Positions 1 through 5,314 of a stretch of 8,650 nucleotides of DNA are shown here, piece after piece (position 1 is the first letter of the stretch; each line of letters opens with the position of its first letter). Source of the stretch: an uncultured Coriobacteriaceae bacterium (GTDB taxonomy: Bacteria; Actinomycetota; Coriobacteriia; Coriobacteriales; Eggerthellaceae). The stretch is from contig CADBQL010000154.1 of the NCBI GenBank assembly GCA_902796815.1, positions 1 to 8,650 on the forward strand, in the 5' to 3' direction. The position numbers and the translations under genes were made by a program. The notes under the pieces were generated by a model. The model was not told the origin of the DNA and did not search any database. It saw only the letters and a list, made by a program, of their open reading frames with translations.

Positions 1-521
1 GCGAAGGCGTGGCGTGGCAGGATGCCGAGGTGTTCGTGAACCCGACCGGGCGTTTCGTCGTGGGTGGTCCGATGGGCGACACGGGCCTGACCGGGCGCAA
101 GATTATCGTTGATACGTATGGCGGCATGGGCCGTCACGGTGGCGGTGCTTTTTCGGGAAAGGACTGCACGAAGGTCGACCGTTCCGCTGCTTACGCCGCC
201 CGTTGGGTTGCGAAGAACATCGTCGCGGCGGGTTTGGCGAGCCGTTGCGAGGTGCAGCTAGCCTATGCCATCGGCGTTGCGCATCCGCTCTCGGTGTACG
301 TGAATACGTTCGGTACGGCCAAGGTTTCCGAGGCGTCAATCGAGGCGGCTGTAAGCGAGGTGTTTGACCTGCGTCCCGCCGCGATTGTCGACGCGCTGCA
401 GCTGCGTCGCCCGATTTACCGCCTGACCTCGAATTACGGTCATTTCGGTCGCGAGCTTCCCGAGTTCACGTGGGAAAAATGCGATCGCGTGGATGCTCTG
501 CGCGCCGCTTGCGGCCTCTAA
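1..521 (+). CDS. metK: S-adenosylmethionine synthase, C-terminal part (5' end outside window)
   Basis: This is the last 172 or so codons of methionine adenosyltransferase, the cytosolic enzyme that makes S-adenosylmethionine from methionine and ATP. The reading frame is open from base 3 to the TAA at 519-521, so the gene begins upstream of the window. The GTG at 9 is an internal valine, not a start. Diagnostic stretches are NPTGRFVVGGPMGDTGLTGRK near the beginning and GGGAFSGKD (bases 138-164), the glycine-rich signature of the family, followed by KVDRSAAYAARWVAKNIVAAGL and QLAYAIGVAHPLSV. The C-terminus (YGHFGRELPEFTWEK) is the normal family ending, so nothing is missing at this side. Full-length enzymes are about 385-400 residues. 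A strong terminator follows 25 bp later, so this is the last gene of its transcript. Identification is very secure. Confidence 0.97.
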   Translation, partial: EGVAWQDAEVFVNPTGRFVVGGPMGDTGLTGRKIIVDTYGGMGRHGGGAFSGKDCTKVDRSAAYAARWVAKNIVAAGLASRCEVQLAYAIGVAHPLSVYVNTFGTAKVSEASIEAAVSEVFDLRPAAIVDALQLRRPIYRLTSNYGHFGRELPEFTWEKCDRVDALRAACGL

Positions 522-546
522 GCGCCGACGCGAGGTTTTCTCGTGC

Positions 547-583
547 GCCCCGCAACCTGAGTGGTTGCGGGGCCTTTCTTTTT
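547..583 (+). terminator. Intrinsic terminator after metK
   Basis: There is a perfect 11-bp GC-rich stem (547-557 pairing with 563-573, GCCCCGCAACC with GGTTGCGGGGC) around a 5-nt TGAGT loop, followed directly by CTTTCTTTTT. It sits 25 bp after the metK stop and has all the parts of a Rho-independent terminator, so it should separate metK transcription from the accessory region. Confidence 0.92.
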
Positions 584-594
584 GCGCGCCTGGG

Positions 595-695
595 AATGAG
601 TTTCGCCCCTGGAATGAGTTTTGCCCCTGGGGCGTGACTCATTCGACGGCTCGACTGCTGTCCCGCGATGAGTTTCGCCCCTGGGGCGCGACTCA
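595..695. repeat. Palindromic repeat cluster A (one half copy, two full copies)
   Basis: The repeat unit is a 31-bp imperfect palindrome. It has an outer 7-bp stem (AATGAGT with ACTCATT), a variable 3-nt block, an inner 5-bp stem (GCCCC with GGGGC), and a single central T or A. Here a truncated copy (595-612) stops just after the centre and is joined directly to a full copy (613-643). A second full copy lies at 668-695, with its outer stem slightly decayed at the right end (ACTCACG). All three have a central T. The sequence shows no associated transposase. Intergenic placement and palindromy resemble REP elements, which is an inference. Confidence 0.85.
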
Positions 696-697
696 CG

Positions 698-787
698 CGA
701 GCGATTTTTCGCACAAAAAATTCTTCACAATTGCGTTTTCCCATGTCACAAAAATTGTGAAGATTTTTTTGTGCGAAAAATCGCTCG
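698..787. repeat. Long AT-rich inverted repeat, 35-bp arms with a 20-nt loop
   Basis: Bases 698-732 and 753-787 are reverse complements over 35 bp with a single mismatch, enclosing a 20-nt loop (733-752). The arms begin and end with CGAGCG/CGCTCG but are otherwise rich in A and T (TTTTTCGCACAAAAAA and TTCACAATT blocks), in clear contrast to the GC-rich surroundings. The element starts 2 bp after palindromic repeat copy 668-695. Transcribed from either strand it would fold into a very stable hairpin. The inner part (CTTCACAATT / AATTGTGAAG followed by seven T) also looks like a bidirectional intrinsic terminator. Alternatives are a MITE-like mobile remnant or a small RNA. No clear target-site duplication is visible. 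Confidence 0.85.
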
Positions 788-839
788 TGGGCCTACCAGT
801 TTGAGTAGCTGGGAGCATTTTTAGGAAACATTTCGGGGC

Positions 840-869
840 ATGAGTTTTGCCCCAGGGGCGAAACTCATT
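840..869. repeat. Palindromic repeat, single copy upstream of the VWA gene
   Basis: This is a full copy of the family with a central A. The variable 3-nt blocks are TTT on the left and GAA on the right, so apart from the central base the two arms pair with only one wobble position (T848/G860). It lies about 105 bp before the VWA start codon and upstream of that gene's likely leader. Confidence 0.88.
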
Positions 870-973
870 CGGATGTCAATTCGTGGTTGACCTATCGGAT
901 GCGCGGGGCGAGTAGAGTTTTTCCTGTCAAGAAGGAGCTGCTCAAGCGGCCCGAAAAACGAAAGGAGACTCTC

Positions 974-1672
974 ATGAAAAAGAATCTTACCGAGCTCGTG
1001 TTCGTCGTCGATCGTAGCGGTTCGATGGGCGGGTTGGAAAGCGATACGATCGGTGGCTTCAATGCGACACTCGCACGCCATCGCGCAGCGGAGGGCGAGG
1101 CGGTCGTTTCAACGGTGCTGTTCGACAACGAAATCGACGTTCTTCACGACCGAATTTCGATTACTGATGTGAACGATATGACCGACAGGGATTATCAAGT
1201 ACGCGGTTGCACGGCGCTGCTCGATGCTGTCGGAGGTTCGATTAACCATATCAGTCGGGTGCACGGCTATCTGCCTGACGAGTACCGCCCCGAGCGTACT
1301 ATTTTCGTTATCATCACAGACGGTTACGAAAATGCCAGCCGCAAATACGATTATCGCCAAGTCAAGGATATGATTAGTTCCAAGCAGGAGAAAGGTTGGG
1401 AGTTCCTGTTCCTCGGCGCCAACATCGACGCAATTGGCGAAGCGGCCAAGATTGGCATTGCTCACGATCGCTCGGCCACGTTTATCAACGATTCGACAGG
1501 CCAGCGAGTCGCCTATGAGGCAATCGCCGATGCAACATGTGCCATGCGCGCTCAGCCTATGTCTGCGCCGCGCATGGGGAGCGCGTGGAAGACCACTGTC
1601 GAAGCCGACACTTCCGCTCGCGGCGGTTCGCAAAAGCGCACGTCTAAGCTCGCAAGCTTTTTCAAACGCTAG
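974..1672 (+). CDS. Cytosolic von Willebrand factor A (VWA) domain protein
   Basis: This is a 232-residue protein that is almost entirely one VWA domain, a fold that uses a bound divalent metal to hold partner proteins. The metal site (MIDAS) is complete: DRSGS gives D13, S15 and S17; T80 lies in GCTALLDA; D116 lies in IITDGYEN. There is no signal peptide or membrane segment, so it should be intracellular. Residues 190-232 form a Ser/Ala/Lys-rich tail ending in KRTSKLASFFKR. The start is the ATG at 974, preceded by AAAGGAG at 961-967. An in-frame TTG at 887 would add 29 residues without a ribosome site and is unlikely. From memory, similar proteins begin MKKNLTE and are common in gut Firmicutes as VWA proteins of unknown role. 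The next gene, a macro-HTH protein, lies 227 bp downstream. The specific function is unknown. Confidence 0.93.
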   Translation: MKKNLTELVFVVDRSGSMGGLESDTIGGFNATLARHRAAEGEAVVSTVLFDNEIDVLHDRISITDVNDMTDRDYQVRGCTALLDAVGGSINHISRVHGYLPDEYRPERTIFVIITDGYENASRKYDYRQVKDMISSKQEKGWEFLFLGANIDAIGEAAKIGIAHDRSATFINDSTGQRVAYEAIADATCAMRAQPMSAPRMGSAWKTTVEADTSARGGSQKRTSKLASFFKR

Positions 1673-1680
1673 GCTTGCGA
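1650..1680. repeat. 8-bp inverted repeat across the VWA stop codon
   Basis: TCGCAAGC (1650-1657) and GCTTGCGA (1673-1680) are perfect complements around a 15-nt loop that contains the stop codon. No T-run follows, so it is not a standard intrinsic terminator. It may be a weak mRNA 3' structure or chance. Confidence 0.35.
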
Positions 1681-1706
1681 ATGGGAGAGGTGCTTTAGCA
1701 ATTAAT

Positions 1707-1760
1707 GGGATAGGGGTCTGACCCTCCGCCCAATAACGGGATAGGGGTCTGACCCTCCGC
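1707..1760. repeat. Tandem pair of GGGGTCTGACCC repeats
   Basis: An identical 23-bp unit occurs at 1707-1729 and 1738-1760 (31-bp period). Its core is GGGATAGGGGTCTGACCC. The core holds an odd palindrome, GGGTC and GACCC around a single T, the same layout as the centre of the other palindromic family (GCCCC and GGGGC around one base) but with unrelated sequence. It fills the spacer after the VWA gene. The remaining spacer up to 1887 shows no confident promoter or terminator. Confidence 0.8.
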
Positions 1761-1899
1761 TCGCTCAATGGACCGTGTTCATTAGGAAGAGACGAGTTCC
1801 GCAATGCGCGCGCGGTGTCGCAGGTGGTTTACCATAAGGAAATGCCGCGCGAAATACCCATAGTTTGATGCAGCGGTCCACATAGAGAAAGAGGCGCAC

Positions 1900-3540
1900 A
1901 TGCCGTTTTCGATAGAGCGCAACGATTTGGCTGAGGTTCAGGCTGACGTAATCGTCGTGACTGCAAACGAAGCGCTACAGATTGACGGTGGCGTCGGGTT
2001 GGCTGTTGCGCTCAAGGCGGGCCTTTCGCAAATGCAGGAATTCTGTGATGTGATTGGAGGCTGCCCGACGGGATCGGCCGTGGTCACGCCTGCATTCGGG
2101 CTTTCGGCGAAATACGTCGTGCACGTGGTGGGGCCTGTGTGGCAGGGCGGCGCGAACGGGGAAGAAGCCATCCTGCGCCGTGCGTACGATAGCGCGTTGA
2201 CGCGCGCAGCTGAAGTCGGGGCTGAGTCGATTGCCTTGCCGCTCATTTCCGCCCGCACCTTCGGCGTTCCCGTGCGCCTGTCGTTCGTAATCGCCATCGA
2301 AGCCATAAAGGTGTTTTTGCAGGATTATGATGCGGACGTGCGGCTCGTGTTGTACGGCGAGGAAGCGATGGCGGTGGGACTTTCGCTCTACGATGACATC
2401 GCAGAATACATCGACAACAATTACGTCGAAGAACGAGACGTGTACTTTGCCAATTCGATTGCGGTGTCACAAAACGAGTCCTGGCGCGAGCGGCCGAATC
2501 AAGCTCGATCGTATCCGCGCGAAAGCATGGATTACGGAGCGCAGCGTTTGCCGTGCGCGGCGACAGATTCGGTGAACGCCCCTGCCATGCCCTCCTTGCC
2601 GAAGCGCAAAAAACGCCAAGGACTGGTTTCGCGGTTGGCTGACGCCATCGAGGATGTACGAGATCGGGCCGCCGAGCGTAAGGCGGACCGTTCGCACTCC
2701 GGCACGTGCGTTGTGCGCAATGATGTAGAGCAAGACCAGATCAACGGGCCGTTTTTAGAGCCGCAGCAGCTCGATGACGCTCGCGAATCGCAAGCTCGTC
2801 GAGGGTATTGTCCGACATGCGGAAACTACGTGGGCGATAGGATATTCTGCCCGAGGTGCGGAAGGCGTGTGGAGGGCGGAAAAGATCGATTTGCGGACGA
2901 AGATCTCCGCTCGTGTGCTGCTAGCGAGGATTCTGCTGCGTTCGCGCCCGCGCCAATGGCTGCGCCTTCGGTTGGGGCGTCCGAGAGGATGTCTGGATTT
3001 GAAGTGCCTGGGGGCCTGGATGTGGCTTCCGCGCCTGCGCCCGCCTCCGAGCCTGCCTTTGAGCCCGCAGCATCTCCTGCGAACGCACCTGCGCCCTTCT
3101 TCGAATCTGTAGCATCGTCTGCATCTGCCTCCCCAATGGCTATGGGAGCGCCTCAAGATACGGGTGCTTTTGCTCCAGTGGGTCTCGAGACGTGGCTTGA
3201 CAGGCTCGATGCGCCGTTTTCGACGACGCTGCTGGCGCTCATCGACGAACGCGGCATGACGGATGCGCAGGTGTACAAGCGGGCGAATATGAGCCGTCAG
3301 CTTTTTAGCAAGATCCGCAGCGATGCCACGTATCGCCCGACGAAGAAAACCGTGCTCGCCCTTTCCATCGCCCTCGGACTCAACCTGTCCGAAACAGCTG
3401 ATTTACTCAAGCGTGCGGGCTTCGCGCTTTCGCATAGCAGCAAGTTTGACGTGATCGTGGAATATTTCATCGTGAACGAAAACTACGACATGTTCGACAT
3501 CAACGAGGCATTGTATGCGTTTGACCAGCCACTTTTCTAA
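1900..3540 (+). CDS. Macro domain / zinc ribbon / C-terminal HTH fusion protein
   Basis: This is a 546-residue multidomain protein. Residues 1-165 are a macro domain, a fold that binds ADP-ribose or related nucleotides: DVIVVTANEAL, IDGGVGLAVALKAG, GGCPTGSAVVTPAFGLSAKYVVHVVGP and the second loop LPLISARTFGVP. Residues 190-300 are a charged basic linker. C304, C307, C317 and C320 form a zinc ribbon (CPTCG and CPRCG). Residues 330-425 are an Ala/Pro-rich flexible spacer. Residues 430-546 contain an Xre-like helix-turn-helix (MTDAQVYKRANMSRQLFSKI) and a conserved-looking tail (ALGLNLSETADLLKRAGFALSHSSKFDVIVEYF). The start is the ATG at 1900 with AAAGAGG at 1888-1894. The macro loops differ from active hydrolases: the first Asn of NAAN and the Asp of GGVD are absent, so it may read rather than remove ADP-ribose. 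No signal peptide, so it is cytosolic. Its role is unknown. Adjacency to the VWA gene suggests a joint function. Confidence 0.9.
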   Translation: MPFSIERNDLAEVQADVIVVTANEALQIDGGVGLAVALKAGLSQMQEFCDVIGGCPTGSAVVTPAFGLSAKYVVHVVGPVWQGGANGEEAILRRAYDSALTRAAEVGAESIALPLISARTFGVPVRLSFVIAIEAIKVFLQDYDADVRLVLYGEEAMAVGLSLYDDIAEYIDNNYVEERDVYFANSIAVSQNESWRERPNQARSYPRESMDYGAQRLPCAATDSVNAPAMPSLPKRKKRQGLVSRLADAIEDVRDRAAERKADRSHSGTCVVRNDVEQDQINGPFLEPQQLDDARESQARRGYCPTCGNYVGDRIFCPRCGRRVEGGKDRFADEDLRSCAASEDSAAFAPAPMAAPSVGASERMSGFEVPGGLDVASAPAPASEPAFEPAASPANAPAPFFESVASSASASPMAMGAPQDTGAFAPVGLETWLDRLDAPFSTTLLALIDERGMTDAQVYKRANMSRQLFSKIRSDATYRPTKKTVLALSIALGLNLSETADLLKRAGFALSHSSKFDVIVEYFIVNENYDMFDINEALYAFDQPLF

Positions 3541-3566
3541 GCGTTTGGTATTCTGACCCATTGCCG

Positions 3567-3667
3567 AATGAGTCGCGCCCCAGGGGCAAAACTCATTAGG
3601 CAACGAGTCGCGCCCCAGGGGCGAAACTTATTTGGCGATGAGTCGCGCCCCAGGGGCGAAACTCATT
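3567..3667. repeat. Three palindromic repeats in tandem, 35-bp period
   Basis: Copies lie at 3567-3597, 3602-3632 and 3637-3667, each 31 bp with 4-bp linkers (AGGC and TGGC), giving an exact 35-bp spacing. All have a central A and the left variable block CGC; the right blocks are AAA, GAA and GAA. The middle copy has two outer-stem changes (AACGAG, ACTTATT). The array starts 26 bp after the macro-HTH stop and precedes the nuclease gene. It is not a CRISPR array because the linkers are only 4 bp. Confidence 0.9.
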
Positions 3668-3713
3668 CGGTCGCATGCATTCTTTTTCGCTTCGAAACTC
3701 GCAGCCCGAACGG

Positions 3714-3742
3714 TTATCGTTCGTGAGACAATAGCGGATATT
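3714..3742 (+). promoter_or_regulatory. Possible promoter of the nuclease gene
   Basis: TTATCG (3714-3719) and GATATT (3737-3742) are spaced by 17 nt. Both boxes match the sigma-70 consensus only partly. Transcription from here would start near 3749, after the ATG at 3747 but before the ribosome site at 3758, which fits the GTG start chosen for the nuclease. Confidence 0.3.
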
Positions 3743-3773
3743 CAGCATGGTTCGACGAGGGAGGCTGGGGCAG

Positions 3774-5123
3774 GTGAATCGCGACGAATATATGGAGCGC
3801 TTGGTTGCGTGCATCATGTGCGTCGCGGTAGCGCTCGCGTTTTTGTCCGGTTCCGTGTCGCTTGGCTATTCGGCGCGCGACGTGTCGCATGCTGGATGTT
3901 CGAGCGCCATTCACGATAGTTCGGCGCAACAGGCCGGCCTCGATGCGCCGCCGTTTGCTTTGGCCGACGTGCCAGAGTATGCAGGTGAGTTTTCCGTCGA
4001 AATCAACGGCGGCGTTCCGTTTTTCACAGATGTTCAGCGCTCGGAATGGAGGGCGATTCTGTCTGAGGCGGATGGGCGATTCCAGACGGACGAGGTCGGG
4101 GGAAATGCGCATGACGATGCGGAATGGGCTGACATCGAGGAGGACGAAGCATACGGTTTTCCCGACGATGAGGCAGACGGCGGATACGGCGACGGGTCAG
4201 AAGCTGATGGCTCATACGACTATTACGATGAGGCGGAAGATGCCGATGAGACGGAGGGCGGCGCTTTTGATGCGTATGCCAATGCTGTTGGGGTGGCGGC
4301 TTTTCCCGAAAGCGATGATACGTTCTTCGAGCGCTATAGCGAGCTTGATCGCCGCGGCCGTTGCGGAACCGCGCTTGCGCTCGTAGGCCGAGAAACTATG
4401 CCTGTTGTGCGTCGCGAAGGCATCGGCATGGTGCGCCCGAGCGGGTGGCAAATCGCGCGGTATCCGTGGGTGGATGGGGAGTATCTTTTCAATCGTTGCC
4501 ATCTAATCGGCTATCAACTTGCAGGCGAAAACGCCAACGCTCGAAATCTCATCACCGGAACGCGGAGCATGAACGTTCTTGGCATGCTGCCCTACGAGGA
4601 CGAGGCCGCGTATTACGTGCGTCGCACGGGAAACCATGTGCTGTACCGTGTGACCCCGCTGTTCGAGGGGCGCAACCTTGTTGCATCAGGCGTGCTCATG
4701 GAGGCTGAATCGCTTGAAGATGGGGGAGATGACCTACAGTTTTGCGTATGGTGCTACAACGTGGAACCAGGAGTGGCGATCGATTATCGGACGGGTGAGA
4801 GCCACGCCGATGGAACAATGGGTGACGATGCGGGGCAAGCGGTTTCGACAGATGCGAATGACTCGGTCGAGAACGGCGTTTCAGCCATCACTGGCGATGA
4901 TGAAAATGAGGGCGGAAACGGCCATGTGCGCCAATCGCCTGTCGAAATCGATCCCGATGCGACGTTCGTGCTCAATTCGAGCACGCTGAAGTTTCATCGT
5001 CCCGATTGTCCGTCGGTTTCCGAAATGGCCGAGTCGCATCGCCAATTCCTGTACTGCACGAGCGAAGAGGCCATTGACGAGGGCTATATCCCTTGCGGGT
5101 GGTGCAAGCCTGACCGGCCGTAA
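3774..5123 (+). CDS. Exported or membrane-anchored DNA/RNA non-specific endonuclease with zinc-binding tail
   Basis: This is a 449-residue nuclease likely to act outside the membrane. Residues 10-31 form a hydrophobic segment after a short charged start, so it is secreted (possible cleavage after YSA, residue 34) or N-terminally anchored. Residues about 106-162 are a very acidic, Gly/Tyr-containing linker. Residues about 184-330 match the beta-beta-alpha-metal nuclease family of EndA and streptococcal DNases: NRCHLIGYQLAG supplies the expected general-base H243, and RNLITGTRSMN supplies the expected metal-binding N267. The usual DRGH is NRCH here. Residues about 395-449 form a small tail, TFVLNSSTLKFHRPDC to PCGWC, with H408, C412, C441 and C444 as likely zinc ligands, resembling tails of Firmicutes nucleases. 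GTG 3774 is preferred because AGGGAGG (3758-3764) precedes it; ATG 3747 lacks a ribosome site and would add 9 residues. Likely roles are nutrient scavenging, DNA uptake or degradation of extracellular DNA. Confidence 0.88.
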   Translation: MNRDEYMERLVACIMCVAVALAFLSGSVSLGYSARDVSHAGCSSAIHDSSAQQAGLDAPPFALADVPEYAGEFSVEINGGVPFFTDVQRSEWRAILSEADGRFQTDEVGGNAHDDAEWADIEEDEAYGFPDDEADGGYGDGSEADGSYDYYDEAEDADETEGGAFDAYANAVGVAAFPESDDTFFERYSELDRRGRCGTALALVGRETMPVVRREGIGMVRPSGWQIARYPWVDGEYLFNRCHLIGYQLAGENANARNLITGTRSMNVLGMLPYEDEAAYYVRRTGNHVLYRVTPLFEGRNLVASGVLMEAESLEDGGDDLQFCVWCYNVEPGVAIDYRTGESHADGTMGDDAGQAVSTDANDSVENGVSAITGDDENEGGNGHVRQSPVEIDPDATFVLNSSTLKFHRPDCPSVSEMAESHRQFLYCTSEEAIDEGYIPCGWCKPDRP

Positions 5124-5131
5124 TCGGCGGC

Positions 5132-5278
5132 AATGAGTTTCGCCCCTGGGGCATGACTCACTCTGAGGGCCCGACTCGCCCGGGGCGGTGCGCCAGCCCG
5201 GTCTCCCGAATGAGTTTCGCCCCAGGGGCATGACTCATTCACCCGGCAATGAGTTTCGCCCCAGGGGCAAAACTCATT
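5132..5278. repeat. Palindromic repeat cluster (three copies) before priA
   Basis: Copies lie at 5132-5162 (central T, right end decayed to ACTCACT), 5209-5239 and 5248-5278 (both central A). The last two are separated by 8 bp. In all three the left variable block is TTC; the right blocks are ATG, ATG and AAA. The cluster begins 8 bp after the nuclease stop, so it covers the gene 3' end and could protect the transcript or help to end it. The 46 bases from 5163 to 5208 are GC-rich and show nothing definite. Confidence 0.9.
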
Positions 5279-5300
5279 CGGCAGGTGCGGCGCGGGCGTG

Positions 5301-5306
5301 TATACT
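5301..5306 (+). promoter_or_regulatory. priA -10 box giving a leaderless mRNA
   Basis: TATACT, a 5-of-6 match to TATAAT, ends 8 nt before the priA ATG. Transcription would begin about 7 nt downstream, essentially at the start codon. There is no Shine-Dalgarno sequence before the ATG and no good -35 box. The TANNNT-to-ATG distance is typical of leaderless genes in actinobacteria. Confidence 0.6.
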
Positions 5307-5314
5307 TTTGCGGT

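Larger units (their letters stand above)
522..973. other. Repeat-filled spacer between metK and the VWA gene
   Basis: These 452 bases hold no credible gene. From left to right they hold the metK terminator, a truncated and two full palindromic repeats (595-695), the long AT-rich inverted repeat (698-787), a short featureless stretch, a fourth palindrome (840-869) and the leader of the VWA gene. In that leader a TTGACC (887-892) followed by TAGAGT (913-918) could be a promoter, but the 20-nt spacing is too long to trust. The reading frames crossing this spacer run through the palindromes and lack codon bias or good starts. Confidence 0.7.

Noticed and set aside
493..804. Small ORF of 103 codons downstream of metK
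   Set aside because: It overlaps the metK end, terminator, palindromes and the long inverted repeat, and has no ribosome site or recognisable protein features.
887..918. Promoter TTGACC ... TAGAGT for the VWA gene
   Set aside because: Spacing of 20 nt is too long and the -10 box is weak, so it is not listed as a feature.
887..973. N-terminal extension of the VWA protein from a TTG at 887
   Set aside because: No ribosome site, rare start codon, and the added residues are not part of the VWA domain; ATG 974 has a strong AAAGGAG.
3567..3667. CRISPR array
   Set aside because: The repeats are regularly spaced, but the linkers are 4 bp and nearly identical, and no cas gene is nearby.
3747..3773. 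ATG 3747 as the nuclease start
   Set aside because: No ribosome site before it, whereas GTG 3774 follows AGGGAGG. The choice is not certain and affects only 9 residues.
3714..4112. Minus-strand ORF of 132 codons opposite the nuclease 5' end
   Set aside because: Shadow of a high-GC coding frame; the + strand frame carries the signal peptide and the start of a recognised protein.
5249..5314. Upstream extension of priA starting MSFAPGAKLI
   Set aside because: It is the palindromic repeat read as protein; the same peptide appears wherever the repeat is open in this frame. The real PriA N-terminus begins at 5315 next to a -10 box.
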